From Bacteroidaceae bacterium (GTDB lineage: Bacteria; Bacteroidota; Bacteroidia; Bacteroidales; Bacteroidaceae): DNA of 64,000 nucleotides. Position numbers and translations under genes: made by a program. The notes under the pieces were generated by a model. The model worked only from the letters and a program-made list of their open reading frames with translations. It searched no databases and had not been told where the DNA came from. Shown here piece after piece: positions 26,176 through 34,883 of the stretch; position 1 is the first letter of the stretch; every line of letters begins with the position of its first letter. The DNA lies in the NCBI GenBank assembly GCA_017466325.1, contig JAFTUK010000034.1, forward strand, positions 1-64,000, in the 5' to 3' direction.

Positions 26176-26760
26176 ATGGAGAAAATAAGTTACGCTCTGG
26201 GGCTTGGCATAGGCCAGCAACTGAAGAGCATGAACATTGAGAACTTTGACATAAAGGAATTCAGCCGTAGCATCGAGGATGTGATGGCAGGTCGCGATAC
26301 CGACATGACCGCACGCGAGGCACAGGTCATGCTGGGCGAGTATTTCCAAAAGAAGGAGAAGCAGCAGGCAGAGGAGAACATTGCCAAGGGCAAGGCCTAC
26401 CTGGAGGAGAACGGCAAGCGCGATGGCGTTATCACCACCAAGAGCGGTCTTCAGTACGAGGTGCTCACCGAGGGTACTGGCAAGAGCCCCAAGGCTACCG
26501 ACAAGGTGCGTTGCCACTATGAGGGCCGTCTGACCGACGGTAGCGTGTTCGACAGTTCATACCAGCGTGGCGAGCCTGCCGACTTCGGCCTGAACCAGGT
26601 TATTGCCGGTTGGACAGAGGGCGTGCAGCTGATGAAGGAAGGTGCCAAGTACCGCTTCCACATCCCCTACCTGCTGGGCTATGGCGAGCGCGGTGCAGGT
26701 GCATCCATTCCTCCCTATGCCACACTGGTGTTCGACGTGGAACTGATAAAGGTGCTCTAA
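26176..26760 (+). CDS. Cytoplasmic FKBP-type peptidyl-prolyl isomerase (FklB/Mip-like)
   Basis: A 194-residue prolyl isomerase with no signal peptide. An N-terminal dimerisation domain (YALGLGIGQQLKSMNIENFD, then a charged helix, about 70-95) precedes the FKBP domain (about 100-194) with VRCHYEGRLTDGSVFDSS, GWTEGVQLMKEG and YGERGAGASIPPYATLVFDVEL. It helps fold proteins by cis-trans proline isomerisation. It is the first of three related genes in a row, the only one apparently cytoplasmic. Its promoter is a copy of a dispersed repeat. Confidence 0.93.
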   Translation: MEKISYALGLGIGQQLKSMNIENFDIKEFSRSIEDVMAGRDTDMTAREAQVMLGEYFQKKEKQQAEENIAKGKAYLEENGKRDGVITTKSGLQYEVLTEGTGKSPKATDKVRCHYEGRLTDGSVFDSSYQRGEPADFGLNQVIAGWTEGVQLMKEGAKYRFHIPYLLGYGERGAGASIPPYATLVFDVELIKVL

Positions 26761-26807
26761 GCACATCCCTACAAAACTACTAATAAATACAACAAAACAA
26801 TATCAAG

Positions 26808-27683
26808 ATGAAAAAGATTTCTATCATCGCAGCCGTAGTTCTGGCTGCTATCATGACAAGTTGTGGCAATGGTACTCCCAAGGCCAACATGAAGAGCGAC
26901 GTAGACTCTCTCTGCTATGCCATCGGTATGGCACAGAGCCAGGGTCTGAAGGATTATCTGGCAATGCGCATGGGTGTGGACACCACATACATGAACGAGT
27001 TCATCAAGGGTCTGAACGAGGGTGCCAACGCCGGCGACGACAAGAAGCAGCAGGCTTACATTGCAGGTCTTCAGATCGGCCAGCAGGTATCCACACAGAT
27101 GATCGCAGGCCTGAACCACGAACTCTTCGGCGAGGACAGCGCCCAGTACGTAAGCCAGAACAACTTCATGGCAGGTTTCGTTGCCGGTACTCTGGAGGAC
27201 ACCACCATCATGAACGTAGAGGCTGCCAACGAGTATGCACAGACCAACATGAAGACCATCAAGGCTCGCCAGATGCAGACCATGTATGGCGAAAACAAGA
27301 AAGCCGGCGAGGAGTTCATGGCTGAGATTGCCAAGAAGGAAGGCATCAAGCAGATTGAGAACAGCGGTGTTTACTACGAGGTTATCACCGAGGGCGACGG
27401 CCAGATTCCTGCCGACACCAGCTTCGTGAAGGTTAAGTACGAGGGTACTCTCATCGACGGCACAGTATTCGACGGCAACATGGATGCCGAGAAGCCAATG
27501 ACATTCCGTTGCAACCAGGTTATCCCCGGCTGGACAATGGCTCTGACCCACATGCCCGCAGGTTCAAAGTGGAAGGTTTACATTCCCCAGGGAATGGCAT
27601 ACGGCGAGCGTGAGGCCGGCGACAAGATCAAGCCTTTCAGCACACTGGTATTCGTTATCGACCTGGTTTCTGTAGGTAGATAA
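26808..27683 (+). CDS. FKBP-type peptidyl-prolyl isomerase lipoprotein
   Basis: A 291-residue lipoprotein: a signal peptide with a lipobox ending MTSCGNG (lipidated Cys20), an N-terminal dimerisation domain (SLCYAIGMAQSQGLKDYLAM), a helical middle, and a C-terminal FKBP domain (VKVKYEGTLIDGTVFDGN, GWTMALTHMPAGS, YGEREAGDKIKPFSTLVF). It lies 47 nt after the first FKBP gene. It should sit in the periplasm or outer membrane as a folding helper. A strong hairpin follows. Confidence 0.93.
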   Translation: MKKISIIAAVVLAAIMTSCGNGTPKANMKSDVDSLCYAIGMAQSQGLKDYLAMRMGVDTTYMNEFIKGLNEGANAGDDKKQQAYIAGLQIGQQVSTQMIAGLNHELFGEDSAQYVSQNNFMAGFVAGTLEDTTIMNVEAANEYAQTNMKTIKARQMQTMYGENKKAGEEFMAEIAKKEGIKQIENSGVYYEVITEGDGQIPADTSFVKVKYEGTLIDGTVFDGNMDAEKPMTFRCNQVIPGWTMALTHMPAGSKWKVYIPQGMAYGEREAGDKIKPFSTLVFVIDLVSVGR

Positions 27684-27704
27684 AAATAGACAACACTTAA
27701 CCAT

Positions 27705-27760
27705 AAAAGGACAATCTGCGGTATGCCCGTCTTCATGCGACATCAGCAGGTTGTCCTTTT
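27705..27760 (+). terminator. Hairpin between the second and third FKBP genes
   Basis: AAAAGGACAATCTGC (27705-27719) pairs with GCAGGTTGTCCTTTT (27746-27760), allowing one G-T pair, and is followed by T. It may fully or partly end transcription before the third gene. Confidence 0.8.
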
Positions 27761-27775
27761 TACATTCCATTTATC

Positions 27776-28669
27776 ATGAAAAAGATTTTATTCCTTGCAC
27801 TGGCATCTGCCCTTTGCCTCGGCATCCAGGCAATGCCCAAGAAGAAGAAAGACAAGAAGAACAAGAAGGCTCAGGTGGAAAAGGTGGACACCGTGGACGT
27901 GAAGACCTTCTCCTACCTCATCGGCCGTCTTAACACCCAGGGTCTGGCAGAGTACCTGAGCCGCCAGAAGGGTGTGGACCCCAAGTATATGGCTCAGTTT
28001 ATAGAGGGCTTCGGCAAAACGGAACTTACCGAAGCCGACCTCAAGGCCAAGGCACGCATTGCCGGTACAGAGATTCGCGAGGACGTGAGCAAGCGCGTGA
28101 TGCCCAACATTTCCAAGCAGATGAACGACTCCGTGGATCTGCTCAACCACGACGAGTTCCTGCGCGGTTTCATGGAGGGTCTTATGGGCACAGAATCGGC
28201 TATCAGCAACGACTCTGCCATAAGGATTGTGGAGAAGCAGATGAAGTACTACCAGGAAAGCATGATGGAGCGCAAGTACGGTGCCAACCGCAAGGCCGGC
28301 GAGGAGTTCCTGAAAGCCAACCTGAAGAACAAGGACGTGAAGCAGACCGCCAGCGGCCTTCAGTACAAGGTCATCACCAAGGGCGAGGGTCCCATCCCCA
28401 CCAACACCCAGAGGGTGAAGGTGCACTACGAAGGCCGCCTCATCGACGGCAAAGTCTTTGACAGTTCCTACAAGCGCGGACAGCCCGCCACCTTCGGTGT
28501 GAACCAAGTCATCAAAGGTTGGACAGAGGCCCTGACCATGATGCCTGCCGGTTCCAAGTGGGAACTCTACATCCCCCAGGAACTTGCCTACGGTGCCCGC
28601 GAGCAGAACGAGATACCTGCCTTCTCCTGCCTCATCTTCACCGTGGAACTGCTGGAGGTGGTAAAGTAA
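27776..28669 (+). CDS. Exported FKBP-type peptidyl-prolyl isomerase
   Basis: A 297-residue paralogue with a cleavable signal peptide (about 1-19, ending GIQA) and then a very Lys-rich stretch (residues 21-34). The dimerisation domain (FSYLIGRLNTQGLAEYLSRQ) and FKBP domain (VKVHYEGRLIDGKVFDSSYKRG, GWTEALTMMPAGS, YGAREQNEIPAFSCLIF) follow the same plan as the preceding gene. There is no lipobox Cys, so it should be free in the periplasm. Duplication within this cluster gave cytoplasmic, lipid-anchored and soluble exported forms. Confidence 0.92.
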   Translation: MKKILFLALASALCLGIQAMPKKKKDKKNKKAQVEKVDTVDVKTFSYLIGRLNTQGLAEYLSRQKGVDPKYMAQFIEGFGKTELTEADLKAKARIAGTEIREDVSKRVMPNISKQMNDSVDLLNHDEFLRGFMEGLMGTESAISNDSAIRIVEKQMKYYQESMMERKYGANRKAGEEFLKANLKNKDVKQTASGLQYKVITKGEGPIPTNTQRVKVHYEGRLIDGKVFDSSYKRGQPATFGVNQVIKGWTEALTMMPAGSKWELYIPQELAYGAREQNEIPAFSCLIFTVELLEVVK

Positions 28670-28879
28670 AAGTGATGCGAACGGAAAACGTAAAACTATA
28701 GGGACACGGCTGTCGTATCCGAAATGAACAACAAACAACAAAACTTGTCATGCGAAAACGGCAAACGGCATCGTCACGGCGCTATCCCTGTACTCATAAT
28801 AGGAGTACTGCATAAGAGTGTGGGGGCAGAATAGGCATTCCCCCATTCATGCGCCTATATTCCATATAATGAACATTAT

Positions 28880-28926
28880 AAAGCGAGAAGAGGATGGGTG
28901 CTTTTTCCATATCCTCTTCTCGCTTT
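28880..28926. terminator. Terminator after the FKBP cluster
   Basis: AAAGCGAGAAGAGGAT (28880-28895) pairs perfectly with ATCCTCTTCTCGCTTT (28911-28926), loop 15 nt. Confidence 0.85.
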
Positions 28927-29024
28927 GCTTCTATATGCCGAAAATTTCAGCAGGACAATACCATTCTCACGCCCCACGGCATAGTGCAGTTTTTTCAAGT
29001 GCAAACCAACTGCACACCCTTTAC

Positions 29025-29072
29025 AAAAGAACTATGCGGTTCCTATTACTTTTGGAACCGCATAGTTCTTTT
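29025..29072. terminator. Terminator after the Fib_succ_major gene
   Basis: Arms 29025-29043 and 29054-29072 are perfect 19-nt complements (AAAAGAACTATGCGG outside to inside), with A and T tails on both strands; it can serve either direction. Confidence 0.85.
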
Positions 29073-29086
29073 ATTACAACATTATC

Positions 29087-30094
29087 TTATTCTGTTACAG
29101 GGCGAACTAAGCATCCCCATTCTCTACCATTGGACCCTATATAAGCAGTATTATTTATAAAAATATTATATGCACATTGGTTCCTTTCTGCATCCAATGT
29201 AGATGTCCAGTAATAATCACTTTTCCACAACCCTTCAGGCCAGTCTGCTACAAAGAATATACTTTTACCACTGGGACCTGTAACCTTGTAACATACATAT
29301 CCGTCAAAGTTAACATGGTCCCAGGAACATTTATCCATTAACTCTTCGAACTCCTCTTTTGTTGGCATGCGCCATTGGCTTCCCCACTTTGCAGTAGCCA
29401 CATCGTCCGATGCCTCGAGTGTTGTCAAATCGTCTTTAAAATACTCATCATACCACTCATTGCTATAAATAAGTTTACCGTATCCATCTATTGTAACATA
29501 TTTTGTTAGGCCATCAAACCATCCGTTTCCATTGCCCTCACACCATTTGTAGTTGTCCCATGTAAAATCATTTTTTGTGTACGTTTCTCCCCAGGCATAT
29601 TTGTCTCCGCTATCAGTAGTCTTGCTTGCCCCAACATTGCATGTTGCCCATTTTACCGAAAGGCCAAGATCGACATAATCGTGATTCTGTACTTTACCTG
29701 AAACTGTCTGCTTCTCACCTTCCTTTACACCCTTCTTAAATGTTAAACTATTTCCACTTTGTGTCATTGCAACGAAATAGTCATTTTCCATGGAGACTAT
29801 AGTATATATATAGGTCCCGCCATCTGTCTTGGAAAATGTTATAATAGGATATTTATAAGTGTATCTGCCGGTTACTGTTTCATAGACTCCATAACTGTAT
29901 GAATAGGTACCATCTGCATTAAATGTATACACTTGATTGATTGGACTACTACCGTACGTCCAGTCCGTAGTCCATTTTCCCAATAACTGACTTGAAGAGC
30001 CAGAACCTCCTCCGTCATCGTCACTACATGATGTAAAGTTAGCACAAATGCCCATGGCCACAATAGCCATCAATACGAATTTAAGTGTTTTCAT
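29087..30094 (-). CDS. Fib_succ_major (FISUMP) domain surface lipoprotein
   Basis: A 335-residue lipoprotein. The signal peptide ends with the lipobox FTSCSDDDGGG, whose acidic/Gly-rich tail after Cys is typical of Bacteroidota surface-exposed lipoproteins. Residues about 35-125 resemble a small beta-rich lipocalin-like domain (LLGKWTTDWTY, TFNADGTYSYSY). The C-terminal domain from VQNHDYVDLGLSVKWATCNVGA through WRMPTKEEFEELMDKC to GCLVRPV is the Fibrobacter succinogenes major paralogous domain. Function is unknown; adhesion is a guess. The frame runs upstream to 30169 but the lipobox context fixes the start at 30094. A roughly 400-nt leader precedes it. Confidence 0.87.
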   Translation of the reverse strand: MKTLKFVLMAIVAMGICANFTSCSDDDGGGSGSSSQLLGKWTTDWTYGSSPINQVYTFNADGTYSYSYGVYETVTGRYTYKYPIITFSKTDGGTYIYTIVSMENDYFVAMTQSGNSLTFKKGVKEGEKQTVSGKVQNHDYVDLGLSVKWATCNVGASKTTDSGDKYAWGETYTKNDFTWDNYKWCEGNGNGWFDGLTKYVTIDGYGKLIYSNEWYDEYFKDDLTTLEASDDVATAKWGSQWRMPTKEEFEELMDKCSWDHVNFDGYVCYKVTGPSGKSIFFVADWPEGLWKSDYYWTSTLDAERNQCAYNIFINNTAYIGSNGREWGCLVRPVTE

Positions 30095-30500
30095 TCTTTC
30101 CACTTTTAAAATTACAGCCAATTGACTCCGAAACTGGCAAATAAGGTAATAAGGTTCGTGCATACACACAAAAAACGTGGAGCCAGTCCTGTTGCCCGTT
30201 CCACGTATCTTGGCCTTCGCATTGCCCTGTCTGTCGAAACGAGCAACGCTGAAAGCCCCACGCCGATGTTATTATAATAATATCTATGCCACATGCAGGA
30301 ATGCATAATGCATGCCTGCAATGAAGGCAGAGACGTATATAATACATCACTTGGAGCGTCCCCGTTGCTTTGTTTTTGACAGACAATTGAATTTGCGAAG
30401 TTCAGATACGTCAAAACCAAGCGTTCAGTTACGCCTTTTATATGTATGTACCTTGCCCGCTTCCCACCACCAGGGCTTTCAGCAGATGCATAGGCAATGG
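30095..30500 (-). promoter_or_regulatory. Long 5' leader of the Fib_succ_major gene, leader B, with internal terminator
   Basis: No gene is supported here. On the minus strand the leader contains GGCGTGGGG (30264-30256), 162 nt before the ATG, then a segment alignable with leader A of the LRR gene. ACGTGGA (30206-30200) pairs with TCCACGT (30181-30175) and is followed by TTTTTT, an intrinsic-terminator shape that would cut the transcript before the gene. This suggests attenuation; no known riboswitch class was recognised. Confidence 0.5.
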
Positions 30501-30530
30501 CAAAGGTAAGATTATTTTTCGTTATTGCAA
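30501..30530 (-). promoter_or_regulatory. Promoter upstream of leader B
   Basis: On the minus strand, TTG (30530-30528) and TACCTTTG (30508-30501) with a 19-nt spacer. The start site would be near 30494, about 400 nt from the ATG. Confidence 0.65.
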
Positions 30531-30595
30531 CGATTTGCCTTAATGTTTTTTAACATCCTGTGCAACTTCGCTCTTAGCAAGTTCAGACTTATGCC

Positions 30596-30918
30596 TTTTC
30601 GCTCGCTTAATCGCAACTTTGACTATTGTCTTAGTTACTCACGCTCGGAAAAATCAAAAATCCTTTGCTTTTTCGCTCACTTAATCGTAACTTTGAACTT
30701 CGTTCTAAGGTACTCACGCTCGGAAATGTTCAAATAAATTTAACCATTGGTTCAATTTGCTCCCGTTCGGCAAAAAAAATAAACTTTTTCTGCTCTCTCT
30801 TAATCGCAAATTTGACATTTCGCTCACTTAATCGTACCTTTGAATTCGTTCTAAGGTACTCACGCTCGGAAATGTCCAAATAAATTTGACATTTCGCTCA
30901 CTTAATCGTACCTTTGAC
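30596..30918 (+). promoter_or_regulatory. Tandem promoter-repeat array upstream of the GH2 gene
   Basis: Five TTAATCG boxes (30607, 30681, 30800, 30828, 30902) mark degenerate copies of a 74-nt unit. Three copies keep a full promoter with a 20-nt spacer: TTTG 30664/TAACTTTG 30688, TTTG 30811/TACCTTTG 30835, TTTG 30885/TACCTTTG 30909. The others have decayed boxes (CAACTTTG, CAAATTTG). GCTCGG precedes TTTG by 21 nt at 30643 and 30864. The last promoter leaves a leader of about 25 nt before the GH2 ATG. Confidence 0.85.
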
Positions 30919-30947
30919 CTGGCATAATATAATAATAACACAATATC

Positions 30948-33900
30948 ATGAAACAAAACACTGCTCACAGACTCATGCATCTTGCAAAGAAAAGTCTGCT
31001 TCTGTCTGGACTTTTCCTTGGTAGCGTCATGCCGGCCTTGGCACAAGAGAAAAGCCGTGGCATAGGCGTGTATCCAGGCAATCCCCTGGAATATTTTGGC
31101 CCTCAGATGGAGAAGGACACCGAGTACCGCAATCTGGCCCTGCACCGTGCCGTGTACCAGTCGGGGGCATACGACCTGAACCTTACAGCACAACTCCTTA
31201 CCGACGGCGTGGTGGCCACCAACCAGCCTGCATTCCTGGAAGTGCTGACCAATGGCAAACCATTGCCTCACAACGAGCGTAAACTGACCATCAACAACAG
31301 CGAGTGGTCCAGAATACCTGTTGAGGGCAGTACGGCAACACTGACCTACCACTGGTACAACATGGACATAGAGGCCGATGAAATAGTGGTTGAAGGCTTC
31401 GTGGCATACGACCAGGACAAGCCTTTCGAGCACTACTCCATGCAGTGCGATGTGATGGGGGCAAAGTCATACTCCTTCACCGTGAAGAGCGATACCCTGC
31501 CGGGACGTCCTCGCAAAAGAAAGGTTATAAACGACCCCAACAAGCAGACAGAGGAGGCTACGGCCATGGCACGGGAACTGAAGGAGACCTTCAAACTCAA
31601 AGGCAAACGTACCTTCAACTCCGTAGAACTGACCTTCCGCCAGAACAATGCCTTCTACTGGTCCATCAAGGAGGTTACATTCAAGCGCAAGGGCAAGGCC
31701 GTGCGCAGCATCTTCCCGGCACAGCGCTTTACCAGCACATGGAAGGCCGCAAAGGGTGACTGGGCATACGTGGACCTGGGTTCTATGGCCGACATCGAGG
31801 AAGTGCGTCTGCATTGGCTGGACGAGGGCATGCAGGGCGTGCTGGAGTTTTCCGACGATGCACGCAACTGGAAACCCTATGCCGGCACTCAGGAGAATTC
31901 TAAGGTGCAGAGCATCAAGGCCAAGGCCAAGGCACGATATGTACGCATAACCAACACGGATGCAGCATGCCTTAGCGAAATGGAAGTTTACGGCCGTGGC
32001 GGAGTCAAGGCTATAGCACATGCCGAACAGGGATGGAGCGGAAACAGCGATGTGCGCAAGTATATGCTCAACGGCGGCAACTGGACCGTGCGTCCAGTTA
32101 GCGAACCCACACAGAAAGCAGTGCCCCTGGGACCTGAAATAGTGGCTACGGTACCTGCCACAGTACTCTCCAGTTACTACAATGCCGGTGCCTTGCCCGA
32201 CCCCAACTTCGACGACAACCTGTCCATGATTTCAGAGTCGTACTTCAACCGCGACTTCCTTTACAAGCGCACATTCCAGCTTCCATCCACCATGAAGGGC
32301 AAGCGCATACTGCTCAACTTCGACGGCATCAACTGGAAGGCTCTGATTGTGCTCAACGGCAAGCAGGTGGGCAGGATAGAGGGTGCCTTCATGCGTGGGC
32401 AGTTCGACATTACCGACTACCTGCAGGAAGGCGACAACGAACTCCTTGTCTATGTGCAGAACAATGACAACCCCGGTGCACGCAAGACCAAGACGGGCGA
32501 GAATACCAGTTTCAACGGAGGTGTGCTGGGTGGCGACAACCCCACCTTCCATGCCACCATCGGATGGGACTGGATTACCACCATACCAGGCCGCGAGGTG
32601 GGCATATGGAACGATGTGTTCCTAACCGCCACCGAGGCAGTTACCATCAGCGACCCGCTTGTAAACACCACGCTGGCCGACGGCAAGGCTACCATGACGC
32701 CATCCGTGTTCGTGAAGAACCACCTCTCCACTCCTGTGCAGGGCACTCTCCGAGGCAACATAGGCGACATCTGCTTTGAGAAGGAGGTAATACTGGGTGC
32801 CAACTCCGAAACGGAGATTGTCTTCTCTCCCGAAGAATACCGCCAACTGGCCGGTCAGCACATGAAACTGTGGTGGCCAAACGGTTATGGCGAACCATAC
32901 ATGTACTCTGCCGCCTACACCTTCCATTCTCCACAGACAAAGTCCGTGGCGCGCATGGAATACCAGACAGGCATACGCCAGGTTACCTACAAGGACGAGA
33001 CCACTCGCCTGCAACTCTACATCAACGGCCAGCGCTTCATCCCTCTGGGTGGCAACTGGGGCTTCTCTGAGAACCACCTCAACTACCGTGCACGTGAGTA
33101 CGACATTGCCGTGGGATACCACCGCCAGATGAACTGCACCATGATACGCAACTGGGTGGGACAGACTGGCGACGAGGAGTTCTACGAGGCTTGCGACCGC
33201 CATGGCATCATGGTGTGGCAGGACTTCTGGCTGGCAAACCCTGCCGACGGTCCAAACCCTCACAACGAACCCATGTTCATGGCAAATGCCAACGACTACA
33301 TGCGCCGCATACGCCGGCATCCCAGCATAGCCTTGTATTGCGGACGCAACGAGGGTTATCCCCCCGAAACACTGGACAGGCAACTGGCACAACTCGTCCA
33401 GAAACTGGCTCCGGGAGCACTCTACTTCCCCAGTTCTGCCGATGACGGTGTCAGCGGACACGGTCCTTACCGCGCACTGCCCATAAAGCAATACTTCGAG
33501 ATACAGACAGGCAAACTGCACTCCGAGCGTGGCATGCCCAACGTGCCCAACTACGAAAGTCTCTGCCGCATGCTTGCTCCCGAGCACCTTTGGCCTCAAA
33601 ACGAATATTGGGGTAAGCACGACTTCACACAAAAGGGTGCACAGTATGGTTCCACCTTCAACCAACTGCTGGCCGAACGCTTTGGAGAGGAAAAGGTATA
33701 TGGCGACAAGATGCCTGTGCGCATAGGCATGCATCCAGCCAAAGCATACACTGCCTTGGCACAATGGCAGAACTACGACGGTTACCGTGCCATGTACGAG
33801 AGCGCCAACCTGGACCGCCAGGGCCTCATCATCTGGATGAGCCATTCATGCTGGCCCTCTATGGTATGGCAGACCTACGACTATTATTTCGACCCCACGG

Positions 33901-34517
33901 CGGCATTCTTCGGCATCAAGAAGGCATGCGAGCCCCTGCACGTCCAGTACAATGCCTCCACAGCACAGGTGCAACTGGTCAACATGATGAAGCCTGCCCA
34001 GGACATCAAGGTCATTGCCACCATGTACGATCTCCAGGGCAATGAGGTGTACAAGAAATCTGATTCGGCACACTTGCCGTCCGACTCTACCGTGAACTGC
34101 TTCGAGGTCCTTTCGCCTGATACCACCAAGTCGTTCATGCTCCGTCTGGAAGCCGTGTCCATGCTCAATGGCGAACTCCTCTCCACCAACACCTACTTCC
34201 TGTGGGGCAACGACTCCGCCAAGGAACTCGACTCCATGCCCATTGCCAAGGTGGATGTAAGACTGATGTTCAAACCCACGATGCACTTCGTCATCACCAA
34301 CACAGGCGACACCCCGGCCCTGATGCTTCGCATGAACCTCTGTGGCGAAGACGGAGAACAGATTCTGCCCGTAGAGTATTCCGACAACTACTTCCACCTG
34401 TTGCCCGGAGAGCGCAAGACCGTCACCATCAAGTGGAAAACGCAAGACGCCCGAGGCACAAAACCTGTACTCCACGTTTCTGGTCTTAACGTAAAGGAGT
34501 TCATCCCGACATTGTAG
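30948..34517 (+). CDS. Large exported GH2-family glycoside hydrolase with discoidin-like domain
   Basis: A 1189-residue enzyme with a signal peptide (about 1-32, ending PALAQ). An N-terminal beta region (about 60-200) and a discoidin/F5/8-type sugar-binding region (about 260-350) precede the GH2 sugar-binding (about 380-560), Ig-like and TIM-barrel domains. Probable acid/base Glu802 lies in CGRNEGYPP and probable nucleophile Glu860 in HSERGMPN. The barrel opens with FIPLGGNWGFSENHLNY. The overall plan resembles exo-beta-D-glucosaminidase and beta-mannosidase members of GH2; the sugar is not certain. No SusC/SusD pair is nearby, so it is not in an obvious polysaccharide locus. Expression should be driven by the promoter array just upstream. 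Confidence 0.88.
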   Translation: MKQNTAHRLMHLAKKSLLLSGLFLGSVMPALAQEKSRGIGVYPGNPLEYFGPQMEKDTEYRNLALHRAVYQSGAYDLNLTAQLLTDGVVATNQPAFLEVLTNGKPLPHNERKLTINNSEWSRIPVEGSTATLTYHWYNMDIEADEIVVEGFVAYDQDKPFEHYSMQCDVMGAKSYSFTVKSDTLPGRPRKRKVINDPNKQTEEATAMARELKETFKLKGKRTFNSVELTFRQNNAFYWSIKEVTFKRKGKAVRSIFPAQRFTSTWKAAKGDWAYVDLGSMADIEEVRLHWLDEGMQGVLEFSDDARNWKPYAGTQENSKVQSIKAKAKARYVRITNTDAACLSEMEVYGRGGVKAIAHAEQGWSGNSDVRKYMLNGGNWTVRPVSEPTQKAVPLGPEIVATVPATVLSSYYNAGALPDPNFDDNLSMISESYFNRDFLYKRTFQLPSTMKGKRILLNFDGINWKALIVLNGKQVGRIEGAFMRGQFDITDYLQEGDNELLVYVQNNDNPGARKTKTGENTSFNGGVLGGDNPTFHATIGWDWITTIPGREVGIWNDVFLTATEAVTISDPLVNTTLADGKATMTPSVFVKNHLSTPVQGTLRGNIGDICFEKEVILGANSETEIVFSPEEYRQLAGQHMKLWWPNGYGEPYMYSAAYTFHSPQTKSVARMEYQTGIRQVTYKDETTRLQLYINGQRFIPLGGNWGFSENHLNYRAREYDIAVGYHRQMNCTMIRNWVGQTGDEEFYEACDRHGIMVWQDFWLANPADGPNPHNEPMFMANANDYMRRIRRHPSIALYCGRNEGYPPETLDRQLAQLVQKLAPGALYFPSSADDGVSGHGPYRALPIKQYFEIQTGKLHSERGMPNVPNYESLCRMLAPEHLWPQNEYWGKHDFTQKGAQYGSTFNQLLAERFGEEKVYGDKMPVRIGMHPAKAYTALAQWQNYDGYRAMYESANLDRQGLIIWMSHSCWPSMVWQTYDYYFDPTAAFFGIKKACEPLHVQYNASTAQVQLVNMMKPAQDIKVIATMYDLQGNEVYKKSDSAHLPSDSTVNCFEVLSPDTTKSFMLRLEAVSMLNGELLSTNTYFLWGNDSAKELDSMPIAKVDVRLMFKPTMHFVITNTGDTPALMLRMNLCGEDGEQILPVEYSDNYFHLLPGERKTVTIKWKTQDARGTKPVLHVSGLNVKEFIPTL

Positions 34518-34883
34518 AGCAAGAATCTAAGGTCCCGGAGGATTAGGCATACTCCGGGAACCAAGAGAACTCATTGCCCCTAATAAAGACCAGTACTCCC
34601 GTGAGAGTACTACAGTACCCGCGCGAGAGTACTGCAGTACCCGCACGGGAGTACTGTACATATTTTGCAGTGTACTGAAATAAGTTGACAGGTTAAACTT
34701 AGAATCCTATATAGGTTTACATAATAAATATTATTGGTGTCCGTAAAACGAACTCATAAAAGCAAGATAGGCATCCCCAAATTTGCTTTTGGAAGCCTTT
34801 AACGGTTGACTATGGAGTAAAATAGTTCAATTGTATAGCTTTATTTCGTTATCAGAAACGGCTGTCCGCGGACAACAATAGAT
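34518..34883. other. Gene-free region with a palindromic tandem repeat
   Basis: No gene is supported in these 366 nt. Apart from the three-unit palindromic repeat (34591-34656) and a short CCCGGAGGATTAGGCATACTCCGGG hairpin-like stretch near 34533-34558, I see nothing. Confidence 0.6.
34591..34656. repeat. Three tandem 22-nt palindromic units
   Basis: Units start at 34591, 34613 and 34635; each runs CAGTAC, a C/G-rich centre, then GAGTACT(G/A). Every unit is itself an inverted repeat, and neighbours can pair too. Confidence 0.85.

Larger units (their letters stand above)
28670..29086. other. Gene-free region with several hairpins
   Basis: No credible gene in 417 nt between the converging FKBP and Fib_succ_major genes; short open frames lack coding character. 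Two strong terminators (28880-28926 and 29025-29072) and a small hairpin (GTGCAGTT/AACTGCAC, 28984-29015) account for most of it. Confidence 0.7.

Noticed and set aside
28818..29160. Overlapping plus-strand frames of about 90-108 codons
   Set aside because: They run through two strong terminators and show no domain or codon signal.
30081..30420. Two roughly 100-codon frames upstream of the Fib_succ_major gene
   Set aside because: They lie in the leader, cross the terminator-like hairpin and show no coding signature.
34591..34656. Possible CRISPR array
   Set aside because: Only three contiguous palindromic units with no spacers and no cas genes nearby.
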